Assembly: GCA_030077755.1 (NCBI GenBank)
Contig: JAQJZZ010000011.1
Location: forward strand, 248,001 to 312,000
DNA: 64,000 nt
Origin: Filosporella fistucella
Lineage: Eukaryota > Ascomycota > Leotiomycetes > Helotiales
Direction: 5' to 3'
The notes under the pieces: model-generated
What the model was told of the DNA's origin: nothing
The model's database searches: none
Seen by the model: only the letters and a program-made list of their open reading frames with translations
Part shown: piece after piece, positions 1 to 10,659 of the stretch
Layout: every line of letters starts with the position of its first letter
Position numbering within the stretch: the first letter of the stretch is position 1
Position numbers and translations under genes: made by a program

Positions 1-372
1 ATGACCTCTCCTCCACATTCCACCATCATCTCTGGTATCATCTCTACCGCTCATCTCCTCCATGCTTCTCGGTCACAAAAGAGAGAACAGAAGCCATCGC
101 ATCCCAAAACGCCTTGCGCCAGCGCACCTTTATGCACTGCTCAATGAAATTACCGCTCCCTTGGCCTTTGAACTCGAAACCAGGTCCGCCACGTTGCTTG
201 CGAGAAGCACAATGTAGACCTGCAAATGAAAACCATCGATGTTGCTCTGGCTCTATAGTATTTTAGAGTGAGGCGAATCTCGCTGGCAACTGTGTATGTG
301 AAGTGAAATATCTGGCTGGCCGTCATTGTGCTCGTGTTCCGCTCAATGTGGTATGCGTCAACGTGCTGTACC
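1..372. other. 3' flank of the Pal1 gene, no gene seen
   Basis: This stretch lies downstream of the Pal1 stop codon on the minus strand. No frame on either strand shows a convincing protein or splice structure. It probably holds the Pal1 3' untranslated region, and possibly the edge of a neighbouring gene outside the window. Confidence 0.4.
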
Positions 373-2410
373 TCAAGACTCTGCTGCCTGTGGCAAAGGC
401 TTCTCAGCTCTTGGCTTTCGCGGTCCTCCCTTCAAACTCTTCACTCTAGATAGGAATCCACTACCAATCTTTGGAGCAACAGAAGGTGGCATATCACCAC
501 TTCCATCACTCGTAACACGTCTCTCCAAACGCTCACCAAAACCACGTCTTGGGCTACTCGGGGCTCTAGCACGACCAGTCTTCTCGGGCTCAACAATAGT
601 AACACTCTCCTTCTTGGAATCATCACCCTTGCTGAACTCGTTGAAGAATGGATTGCTCTCTGTAGCTTTGGAGCCACCTGGAGTTCGCGCCTCAGGAGAG
701 TAAACCCCTTCTGGGCTAGTTATACGGCCAGATGCATAATCACGTCTTGGATTGTTAATCCCCCTAATCTTCTGCGCCAATGACTTCTTTCGACCGAGGC
801 CACCTTCTGTTGGTGATGTTTGTTCACTCTCTCGGCGTTGCAACGCAGCTCTTGATGCTGGTGCTCCCTCTAGAAAGGTCGATGTACCAAGCCCAAGTGT
901 TTCCTCCCCATGAATAGGCTCCACTCTGGTAGTGGCACTTAGTACATTCAACTCGGCGCGAGATGGTGCTGGTCGAATGGCCCCATTATCATAAGGTTCA
1001 TATCCGTTGTAACCATTTCCACCCTTCGAGTAATCTTTGAAAGCTTCCTCATCATTATGACCTAAGAACGCTGCATGATCTGGTCTCTTATTGAGTGGTC
1101 CTCCGCCGCCCAAGACGTTGTTGAGAGAATCCTTTGGAAATGCCTGCATAGGTGCACGTCTGCTCCCCTGGCGATTTCGGTGGGGGTTGCATGCATCAAA
1201 TGGTCCGTCATGATGGAACACTGTGCTTGTTAGCATAAGTCCAGGGAAGAAGCAAAAAATACTCACATCCTGTACCATATATACTGGTAACATCTAATTT
1301 ATCAATGATGTCCAACTTTCTGTCCGGCTTTCTGGTCTTCCCATCCTTCGCTTCACGCTCCCTGCGCTCTCTACGCTCACGTCGTCTTCTCTCTTGTCGC
1401 TTTTTCTCCTCCTCTGGATCAAGCGGTTTGCCGTTGCGCTCCATCACTGAAGAGTCAGAATTTCTTCGAACTCTTCTCGGATCAGTTCTTCGAGATGAAC
1501 TTTCAACTGGATCTGCAAAGATATCAAGATCTTGACTTGGATGGCGGGGTCTGTGAGAAGATGACCCATTTGCCAATCTTCGAGCACGCATAGCTTCTTC
1601 TTGGGATTTCGTTGGTCGGTGTCCGGGTGGTCCTCGAGGTGGTACATTTTCGGCTCGACTAGATGCCGAGTATGGTGGAGGGAATTTATCGCCAGTGTTT
1701 GATCGGGGAGGAGGTGGTCGCATGCCTTTGCTGGCAGTGGGTGGCTTATCATTAAGAGTAAGGTTGTCCTGAAAGGACAAAGTTAGTAAATTGAGATCCT
1801 TTCCCATTGTATGATATCAAATGAGATTTGAAATTAGATGGGCATCTGGGGAATGGACTTGGTTTTGTCCAAATCAGGGGCAAACATGTTTCTGAGCTCA
1901 AGCATATAATGACGTACAAATAAATCAGCGGCATTGCCCGTCAATGCAGGCCTTGGCGCAGCAGCAGCATCAGTTGCGAAAGACATCTTGTCTGGAGAAC
2001 CGTGGGTTTGATTTGGCTGAGAAAATATGTCTTGAGTCGACGCGTCTAAAAATGGATTTCGAGATACAGGTCGAGGAGGAGCGTCTAGAGGAGAGGGTTG
2101 ACCATTAGATAAAGCAGGTGATGCTGCGCGATTGCGGAAAGGGTTGTTGGAAGAAAGAGAAATTGATAGTCCTGGAGATGGACGAGAGTCTATAACAAAC
2201 AGGAAATGTGGTTAGCCGGCGGATTCATGCATGCCCATGACGATGAATTGGCAGAGATAGGGGCTTTGAAACGGAGCGATTGCCAACTTGATACGCCCAA
2301 CCCAGCGATAAGTGGGGAGGGGGTGGTGTTGTCGAAGCGCCCCCATGAGATATATTGCTTGATTGAACCAGGAAGAACTGACCTGCTTGACCTGGTTGGG
2401 TGAGCGACAT
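373..2410 (-). CDS. pal1: Pal1-family cell morphology protein (4 exons)
   Basis: Exons read as 2410-2383, 2189-1918, 1768-1267 and 1220-373, about 549 aa. The first exon is only 28 nt (MSLTQPGQA plus one base, donor GTCAGT). All joins keep frame and the introns have CTAAC-type branch sites. The protein is low-complexity at both ends. Its core, roughly residues 180-310, is the conserved Pal1 block: a basic Arg/Glu run, then DKLDVTSIYGTG, FHHDGPFDACNPHRN, and an Asn/Gly segment with LNNVLGGGGPLNKR. In fission yeast Pal1 is a membrane-associated protein at growing tips and endocytic sites that helps keep cylindrical cell shape. A role in hyphal polarity or early endocytosis follows from family knowledge. 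Start and family are firm; the exact C-terminus could change if a further 3' intron exists. Confidence 0.9.
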
Positions 2411-4653
2411 TGTGGCAATGTTCTCGCAACCTAGGATTGGGTTTGTCGTCGTAATGGGATGGATGCGATACTTTGGTAGCCTGTGCCTGAGCAGATAGCA
2501 GCCGTGCGGTCAGATCGAATGAGGGTCGCGATGTTTGCTGGAAGGTTTGGGTGAGAGATCGAGGGAGGGTCTGTGGAGTGTTTTGTTTGCTTTCTCTGGA
2601 CGAACTCGAATGGACAAAGGTGAATTCCTTAGCGACCGAGGCCAACGACACCTGCTAAACCTGCGCAGTACTGCACTCCAGTCCAGGTACAAAACTAATA
2701 GCTTGGAGTGTTGGAACGCGTGTGATCGCTCTGTTTCTCTCCACCACGGCGCTACCTCTACTCTAGTTCGTACTGTAGAATTCGGCTGCCCGCAAGCCAG
2801 ACCCGATTTAAGCTCGATCGACGAATGTCCCCTATCCGCCCCGGAGTAATAACGATGTTCAGATGATGTTCAGGAGGCGAGGGAGAATGATTCGGTCTGC
2901 TGGTAGCCGTGGAGGATTCGATGTGAGTGTGAGGATATCTGGCGTTGTATGGCTGCAGTGCGATTGTGAATGCAGTGCAGGTTGAAGTATGCAGACTTTA
3001 GATGTTCTTTTTGCAGGACTGGCTGTAAGGTATGGTGGAATTCTGGAATCGAGCGAGCGGGGCGATTCTAAGCCAGAACCAGTGCCAGCCAGTGCCTGTA
3101 GGAAATAGAGAGCTTGTAATCCAGGTGACCGGTGCCTCGTCGAGTGGTACAATGGATACCGTACGGAATCGGTAGCCTTCGGGACAGTAAACCGGCTGGA
3201 CTGTGCAGCTGGGTGTATCCAAATGGCAGAATATGACATGCAATACTGTACAGTAAAGTGTGTTTATTCTTAGGTGAGATAATCGAGGGGACGGAGGTGT
3301 ATGGAAGAGGAGAGTGGAGTTGAATATGGAGTTGAAGCTGTTTCGATTCAAATCTTCAAGATACTTTTGTTCGTTCGATCTTCAAGTTAGGGAGCACGCA
3401 CCAGGGAGTCAAATGCAAAGCAAAAAAAGGAGGGAGGACCCTTAAACCGGACAAGGAAGCCGCAGCGAGGACTGGTAGACTGGCACCAATTTTACGGAGA
3501 ACCTTGTAACTAATGGAGCATAAATGGGCACAAGAGGACATAAAAAGCCATTTCTTGCATTATTTGGCATAACTGGATCCAAATTACAGATGAATAATCC
3601 CCTTACTATCATACGATTGGTGGTCTAAATACACCTTCGTCACCCCTGAGCCTGCGTCGTGCCACTGCTTCTCCCTTTCCGGTAAATGGACCAGACAAGA
3701 GGGGTTCATGTTCTACCCAATCCCAGAGCCTAAATAAAATGGTTAAATCGCCTCCTGAGTCCAGAGGCCTTGACTTGCATTGCCAGCCAGCCGTGGCACC
3801 GTTACACTGCTTGCCTTGCACATGAGCTTTCTCCTGGCCAAGGACTAGCTCGACACTCGAGTCTTGGATAAAAGTTGTCTCTCTTCACTGAGTGTTCTTC
3901 GAATCTTGGTAATGGGAATGGATGAGCAAGCACGTGGGGGTGGAAACAAGTCAAGATCTCAGGTTTGAGCCGTCTCTCTTGTAAACATGCAATCTCTTTT
4001 GGCCTCGTATCTGCCAGACCTGAAGGAGCATCAAACGTTTGTGGGGACAATTTGATCTGGATCGTCATGAATGAGTGGAAAAGGAGATAGCGGTGAGGTA
4101 CATAATCTACGTGCATATTGTCAAGGGGTATGATAGGGGGAACAAGGTTGAGTAAAGTAGATTAAAGCAGAGCAATTTGAAGTCATAATATATTATACAA
4201 TTGTGGATTGATACCAGCAGGAATGTAACAATTGGAAATCTCCTTGTAGGGGGCAATATATAGGTGAATTATCGTATATATCTGGGTCTTGAATCCCCTA
4301 TCGAAGTTAGACATCGGGAATGTCTTCAAAAATGGACTACCCTAGGAATAACATAAGACAAAACGCAAGGACAAATCTCGGAGGTAACTCCTCAAACCCT
4401 AATTGAAGCAATCATAGGAATTTCCGCCGGAAAGTGTTTGCACATACCACGATTTTCATAATCCATTTTATGCACTTCAATTTCCGCGCCTCGCTTTTGG
4501 TGCCGGCGCCAAAACAAAAGATACCTCCGTGGTGTTTTGCCAAGCCAAACGATCTGCAAACCACTTCTCAGCCTTGCTCCATCCCGACCTTCCACTTCAG
4601 CCTCAACCTCAGCTACAGAATCGATAGTCTCTTGAGCCCCGGAAAGAAGTATC
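2411..4653. other. divergent intergenic region between pal1 and med31
   Basis: This 2.2 kb separates the pal1 start (minus) from the med31 start (plus), so it should hold both promoters and 5' leaders. The short open frames lack splice signals and familiar protein sequence. A perfect palindrome, TACTGTACAGTA, lies at 3244-3255. Nothing else specific was recognised. Confidence 0.4.
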
Positions 4654-5160
4654 ATGGCTTCGCCGCATGATGTTACGATGGAGGGGAATCAGACTCCGCC
4701 GCCAATACCATCAGAGGAACCAAAGTATGCCGGGTTCACGAGGTTTGAGGTTGAGCTCGAGGTATGCATGATTTCTTTATTGCTTTTCCTACCATGTTGA
4801 GCTGAGCATGGAACTCCCTCTATATCGGCAGTTGATTATCAATATCTTCGCATCTTCTGCTCTTTTTCGAATGTGAGCTAACCTTCCTAGTTTGTTCAAT
4901 CGCTCGCATCTCCACTCTACCTCAACCACCTCGCTGCTCTCAAATATCTCGAGAACCCTGCTTTCGTCGCGTACCTCAAATATCTACAATATTGGTCTCT
5001 ACCTCCATATACCAAATATCTGCTCTATCCAGGGCCTACGTTGAAGAATCTAGAGTTACTGCAGCAAGAGAAGTTCAGGGCTGATATCTTGAGTCCGGAG
5101 ACTGTAGGAAGGTTGTTTGAAGAGGGTGTGAAGAAAGCTACGGAGGGACCCGGAAGTTGA
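4654..5160 (+). CDS. med31: Mediator complex subunit MED31/SOH1 (2 exons)
   Basis: Exons 4654-4761 and 4891-5160 give 125 aa. The intron has donor GTATGC, a GCTAAC branch site and a CCTAG acceptor, and joins in frame. The protein shows the compact MED31 core: YAGFTRFEVELEFVQSLASP, then YLNHLAALKYLENPAFVAYL, then a YLQYWSLPPYTKYLLYPG stretch, so nearly the whole family domain is present. MED31 sits in the middle module of Mediator and bridges activators to RNA polymerase II in the nucleus. The N-terminal 25 residues are a short acidic/Pro tail. The length matches fungal MED31 proteins (about 120-150 aa). It is convergent with the RPC11 gene 450 bp downstream. Confidence 0.95.
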
Positions 5161-5613
5161 AGGGACGCGAGAGGGAAAGTATCATAGGTCGGGAAAGCGT
5201 TCGGAAACAGGATGTGTGGATGGGCAACATGGCGTCTTTATACCCGGAACTGGCGTTGCATCATGACATAGATTTTAACAGGGCAATGAAAGGAGCGGTA
5301 GAACTGAGAAAGCAGTTCATAAGGAATTTGGGTATCTTTTCAAATCTAAAGTCGGTACCAAATGCAAGATGACCCAAGCGCTCCATACGCCTTGCTGTAT
5401 GCGAAATAAGAACCATTTCTGAATAGAGAAAGAAGGACTTTTGTACTCCTGATCCCGAATTCCGTTCCATCGCCACCTGCAAAAAAAACCCCTTTAAGCT
5501 GTTAGCTAGTTCTTCCTCTCCCAAGAAGGAAATAGACTTACTCGCTCCAGTCCCCAAAGGGACCTAGAGAACCACCGCATAGTATCCATGAGATTGAAGC
5601 ACATTCTTTGTAC
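5161..5613. other. convergent 3' intergenic stretch between med31 and rpc11
   Basis: This 453 bp lies between two facing stop codons, so it should hold both 3' UTRs and polyadenylation signals. The short open frames on both strands lack recognisable protein sequence or splice sites. Confidence 0.4.
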
Positions 5614-6057
5614 TCAGTTTTCTCTCCAACGATTTCCACAAGTCATACACTGAATCCATTAACACCTTTGCCACAGTATACGCCAATTGAATAACCCACC
5701 TTGTAAAACCCAGTCATAGGCTCATCCGCACTCCGAATCTGCACCTGAAAGAAAGCCGCCTCATCACCATCACACCCATCCTTAGGACATTGCATCTTCG
5801 CCTTGTCAGCATTATCCCATGCCCCAGGTCCACCAAAAACATCCTCTCTCTCCTTGCGTTCAAACTTCTTGCGTTCGTAGAACCGCTTGTCGATGAGGTA
5901 TTGGTATGGACAAGTTTGACACTCAAGTCTATTTACAGGCTCTTTGGTCTCAGGATGGCTGGTTTGGCTCACGGTGAGCACATTGCTGCATGAGGGGCAG
6001 ACTGCGGAGGGGTTAGAAAGGCTTTAAACTATGGACGACGGACTCACAGAGTAACAT
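5614..6057 (-). CDS. rpc11: DNA-directed RNA polymerase III subunit RPC11 (3 exons, two tiny)
   Basis: Exons 6057-6048 (10 nt), 6001-5700 and 5649-5614 (36 nt) give 115 aa. The short terminal exons are needed to complete both zinc ribbons. The N-terminus becomes MLLFCPSCSNVL, paired with LECQTCPYQY. The C-terminal ribbon pairs CPKDGC with CMTCGNRWREN. Between them lies the TFIIS-like acidic hairpin motif QIRSADEPMT. RPC11 (Rpc10/C11) supports transcript cleavage and termination/reinitiation by Pol III, and length and motifs match the family. Introns have GTGAGT and GTGGGT donors. It is divergent from the ankyrin gene, with 561 bp between the two starts. Confidence 0.93.
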
Positions 6058-6618
6058 TTTGCGTGCTAAACCTGTATGAGGATCTTGGCTCACGTTGCGA
6101 GATCAAATTTTTAGAACTGGGAGGTGAATTTCGTAGCTCGAACAACGCAACCTCGAAAAATTGTTACACTCAAAAATAATATGCAATTGGGCATAGCTTC
6201 AAGACTCACACGGACAATTCAGCCGAGGATTAACCGAAGTCATGCACGAACTATCCAGAAATAGCCGAAGTTCGTCCGAAATGTCCACCCAACGAGCAGA
6301 GCCTCCTGTCAATCAATCTACCACCAACACCAGAACATTTGAATCAGGAACGTTGACCGCGAGACGAGAGACGGAAGAGGAGAGTGTTGCGAGGCGACTA
6401 AATACTCAGGGCTGACTTTAGAGGAGGGCTACTACCTCTCAGTCCCATACACTCCCACGCCCTCACCACCACCAACGCGTCTCCAGCGCCTCCGTGCCTG
6501 GATTGCTCGGGCACTGCGCCTGAGTTGAAACGGCACTGCCGCGAACCTCTCTTCTTCCTCTCCCCTCCAACCCCCATCTCCTCCTCCTTCTCCTCACACC
6601 CAGCGACCAGAGAAAAAG
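6058..6618. other. divergent promoter region between rpc11 and the ankyrin gene
   Basis: This 561 bp separates two gene starts on opposite strands. The part nearest 6618 is C/T-rich (about 6480-6610), typical of a fungal core promoter and 5' leader. No coding frame was recognised. Confidence 0.4.
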
Positions 6619-7388
6619 ATGGCGGATCTACGATCCCACCCAGAGCAAGATCAGGACCATGAGGTATGTTCTGTACCCCACCACGACCCCGCTACTTCGA
6701 TCTACGAGCGCTGCATCCAAGTCGAAGACCTACAAATTGTACAGTGCTGACAGGAACAGGGCGCATCAGCAGGCGAACAATTAATCGAAGCTGCGCGCAG
6801 GAACAATGTCGAGTTACTACAAGAAGTGATTGATAGCTGTGGCTCAGCGGAGAAAGCTGCAGTCCTACTGAACGAGACAAAGACGGTGTTGGGAAACCAT
6901 ATCTACCACGAAGCAGCCTTGAATGGCAATTGTATGTTTCATTCCTTCTCTTCCCCCTCTTTCCCCCTCCTCTCATAACATGCTTTATACATGCAGCAAA
7001 CTAACTGTCCCAAGACGAAATCATAGACCATCTCCTCGACCAAGAAGGCTTCGAATGCGACCCTATATCCCGCATCGAAGGCGATACTCCCCTCCACTCA
7101 GCAGTCCGCTACATAAACACCCAAACCAATACCCACGGTCTAACAGACGCTATCCTAACCTTCGCTTCCGACCTAATAACCATGATGATCGAAGCCGGCA
7201 GCGACGCTCGTCTCCGAAACAAGGCGAATCTTACACCCTACCAACTAGTTGATCCGCGCAACGAGAAGCTGAGACAGATATTACAAGATGCGGTGGATAT
7301 CAATCTCAACCAAGGAGATTATATCGATCGAGACGCCGAGCGAGATCTGGCAGAAGGAGACGAAGGATCGGCTAGTGATTCTGATTAG
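6619..7388 (+). CDS. small ankyrin-repeat protein (3 exons)
   Basis: Exons 6619-6663, 6754-6931 and 7015-7388 give 198 aa. The second acceptor sits only about 10 nt after a CTAAC branch site. The protein has an acidic N-terminus, a first helix pair (EQLIEAARRNNVELLQEVID), then NHIYHEAALNGNYEIIDHLL, GDTPLHSAVRYIN, and a last ankyrin-like unit with MMIEAGSDARLRNKANLTPY. The C-terminus is highly acidic and ends SASDSD. It resembles the short fungal ankyrin proteins of the yeast YCR051W / S. pombe SPAC105.02c type, whose role is poorly defined. A protein-binding role is all that can be inferred. An in-frame alternative acceptor 6 nt downstream of 6754 would drop two residues. Confidence 0.85.
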
Positions 7389-8046
7389 AGAGAGAAAGGT
7401 GTTTGTGGATTTGATTATTTTTCTACTTTGGTTTTGGGAAGGTAGACCGGGCGGCGATTTGGCTGCATAGCGCGGCGTTTTCACTTTTCTAAAAGACGAG
7501 AGAGATCAGAGACAGAAATGCAGAGACAGAGAGAAATGAAGTTATGAAGCCAGACTTTCAATATTTCAACCTCCCCTTGAAATGGAGGAGGTGAACCTTG
7601 ACTCTTTATCGCTGTGTACTCTCCTTGCAGCAATGCTGCCGCAAGAATTTTAGCAAGCTTTTTAAGGAGAGGGCTGAAAGAGTGATGACAATGCAGCGTG
7701 AGTTTGGTTTTCCAAGGAAACATATTTATGCTGCTGCTCTGTGGATATGGCATCCAGGTATCATGCAGCTCTCCTCATCAGATCTATCCCAACCGACTCT
7801 AAGCCTCATACCGAAAGTGCCACTTTTTGAAGACAGTAGGAGCAAGAGGAAACAGTATCACCATGACTATGAAATATGACAAGAACACAGCAAGAATGAA
7901 GAAATCACTTTCATAATTCTAGGTACTAATAGGGGTATCGTCGCATCATCATCCTCTGCCATAAAAGCACGCTCAAATCAAATATCCACCTTCTATCCTT
8001 CTTCCCTCACCTCAATAACCAATCCAGTCTCCTCAACCAACTCTCA
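7389..8046. other. convergent 3' intergenic stretch, no gene seen
   Basis: This 658 bp lies between the ankyrin stop (plus) and the thaumatin-like stop (minus). The open frames at 7598-7879 (+) and 7481-7753 (-) lack an ATG start or familiar sequence and are judged to be chance. Confidence 0.35.
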
Positions 8047-9386
8047 TCACCACAATACAGCCCAAGCAACAACCATGACAAGAGCACCAAGACTCCTACC
8101 TCCAATTCCAGAAGGGTCCCCTCTGCTTCGTTCTGCAGCATTCTTGGCGCCTTCGTTGATGATGGTGATATTGAGTGCATCATCTAGGATAGCTTTTGTC
8201 ATTTTCCCGGATTGACTTAGAGCTTGTAGCTGTTGCTTGAAAGTTGCCAAAATATTGGTGCTTCTTCCAGGAGGACAGAAAGTAATTTCCCAACCACCTC
8301 CACTAGGAATGATGAATGTTGAGGTCTGATCATCAAAAGCGAATGAATAAGCATCCGGACAGACTACTTTGGCTTGTTTGGAGTAGAGTGATGGGGAGCA
8401 CTTGTCTGGACTATTATAGTCTCCAATGCAGCAATCTGATGGAGCATTGGTTTTGGCACAAGCAGAAAGACATGGATCGAATACAGGTCGTTGGATATTG
8501 TCATCTGGGTAAGGGTAAACTCCATCACCAGGCTTGGTAGGTGGAGTGACCTGAAGGTTCCATGGACACCAGGAAGCAACTTGAGAATTGGTCGTTTTGC
8601 TTTCATATGGAATGGGAAAAGTAGTATTGGAAGAGTTCCCAGAGGTACCAGATTGAGCAGGTTCGGCGAGCCAGCCAGCGGTTGCAATACATGCACAATT
8701 CGTGAGATTGGGGGGGATATCCTGAAGTTTAGGGTCGTCTCCCGGGAGGTAGGTAATGCCCAGTGGAATGTTATATCCATCGACGAGAGAGATATCGTAA
8801 AAGACCTGATCCCCATTCACTCCTCCTGCAAGATCGAACTCGGCCAGAGTAACAGGAGTCGCTCCCTATTCAGCATTAGCATTGAACGTCTTCTCATAAT
8901 AGAAAGACTAACAGTCATGACACAACTCAAAACTCCTCCACAATCTCCAGTTGTGCAAGCGGCTCCACCACCATTATTCCCATTCAAATTACTTGCTCCC
9001 GACCCATCAGCATTAAAGCTACAATTCGTCCGTCCCCAGATTCTTCCTTGCCAATCCGAGCTCACAGACAAAGTCTTGCTGTCCCCAGAAGCCAGTTCAA
9101 ATCCACCGGTACCACCACCAGTACCAGCTTGTGTTCCAATGCCCGGCCATATCTTATCCTCGCACAAATTGCTGATCTTCAACACCGAAGATCCATCTCT
9201 CTTCTCAGGAGGACCCCATCTCGCAGGCCTAGGTTTCGGGTTCGCATTCTGTTCAAAGAAGCGATTTTGCGTGTAGCAGAGTGAAGAAGGTATATAGGTA
9301 AGAAAGAGAAGTGTAACAAGGAGTATACGCGCCGGCGAAGACGGCGCTCTGCGAGAGTAATCCGTCGGTATCATATCTACCTTCAA
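8047..9386 (-). CDS. secreted thaumatin-like protein with C-terminal anchor signal (2 exons)
   Basis: Exons 9386-8922 and 8865-8047 give about 427 aa. The intron donor is the weak GTCATG, but the phase-0 join restores a continuous thaumatin fold: CTTGDCGGVLSC, then GATPVTLAEFDLAGG, then GDQVFYDISLVDGYNIPLG. The thaumatin signature Gly-x2-Cys-Thr-Thr-Gly-Asp-Cys and many Cys residues are present. The N-terminus has a basic start followed by a hydrophobic signal segment (about residues 20-37). The C-terminus ends in a hydrophobic tail (LGALVMVVAWAVLW) after a polar spacer, as in GPI-anchored proteins. Fungal thaumatin-like proteins are extracellular or wall-bound, and some bind or cut beta-1,3-glucan; the activity here is unknown. 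Start choice is the least certain point, since a second ATG lies 12 nt further in. Confidence 0.85.
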
Positions 9387-10659
9387 TGAATCGTATAGTC
9401 GTCAAGTCGTAAACCAAATATAAAGCTGTACAGAAACACTTCTCCTCACAGACAGCGAAAAGAAGGTATACAAGTACCCTCCCCTCCACCAAGACCCCGA
9501 CTCTAACCCAAATAGATCTATCCAAGATCTCACAAAGCCAGGACAACGGCTTTTCCAGGCCCAGCACAGCCTCGTCCGAAGCCAGACAAAAGGCTCTGTA
9601 ACCCAATGAACTCGCCGGCGATCAGTAAAAGTGGGAGACGACCTGCATCTCTAATGACGTCGAGTAGGCCGGTTGACAAAAGCCGCAAGCAAGGCACTAT
9701 CCCTGCCGACGAGCCTTGCCCTGAGCTGAGGAGGAGCACGAGCACCGCGAGGGGAAAGAACCAAGATGAGCTAGGATACGCGCGAGTGGAAGTCAAGAAA
9801 CAGGGACGAGTTGTTGAATCCTTACAAATGCCCGATAGCAGCAAGAAAATATAAAGTAACAAGCACAATTGTGTTAATTGAGCGAGAACGTAGGAGGAAT
9901 AATAGGCGTTTCATTTAGAGAATGTGGTATTTATGCGTTGCAGGAGAGAAACGAGGGGCGGCTTACTTCAAAAGTTACAGATTCTCGACTTGAATCGACT
10001 CCGCATCGCTGAGGGCGATGACGCAGGAAAGTGCCAGGGACAGCCAGGGAACTGCACTTTTTGCTTTCAGTGGAGGAGGTTAATCTTCGGGTGTGCCCGA
10101 GTGATGGCTGGAGGTGGGGACGGAAGGCACGAACCTAGCCCTGGCTTTAGCTTTGTACCTTGGAATTGGGATCGTCTAGCAGGTGACAGAGTTGGAGCTT
10201 GCTTGGAGCTTGGATCTCTATTTAGAGGAGATGCAGGAACGAAAACAGGAACAGCTTTCACGAGGGCATCCCTTGATTATATAGTACCTATTAATCAAGT
10301 ATAAACCCGAACTTTTGATATCCCTTTCATACATTTGAGCATTATTCAATATTATTTCACTTCACTTCTGCCAACTCCACAACGTCGGTCCAAGAAACAT
10401 TTCAATTCAACGCTAACATTTCTGGGTCTCTAGACTATGAATCGATTGATTCCATTACCCTATTTAAAGTCCACCAAACGACATGTGTGTAGTTCACGCC
10501 TTAAACCTCTTCCTATTTCCCTTTCCAACCACCAAGAAATACCAGGAAATACACTGATCCATCTTCGACATGAAACCTTCTCTGCGTCGTCGGACTAACT
10601 CCTCTCCCCCAAACGTAAAAGAAAAATGAAATTCGTCTATGGTATCTTTTTAGGTGAGA
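9387..10659. other. intergenic, no gene seen
   Basis: This 1.27 kb lies upstream of the thaumatin-like gene and downstream of the Hsp70-like gene, so it should hold the former's promoter and the latter's 3' UTR. A short ATG frame at 9606-9854 (+) and a frame at 9924-10304 (+) lack recognisable domains or splice structure. Confidence 0.35.

Noticed and set aside
9606..9854. 82-codon plus ATG frame
   Set aside because: Low-complexity Ser/Arg/Lys composition, an equally long frame on the opposite strand, and no recognisable family.
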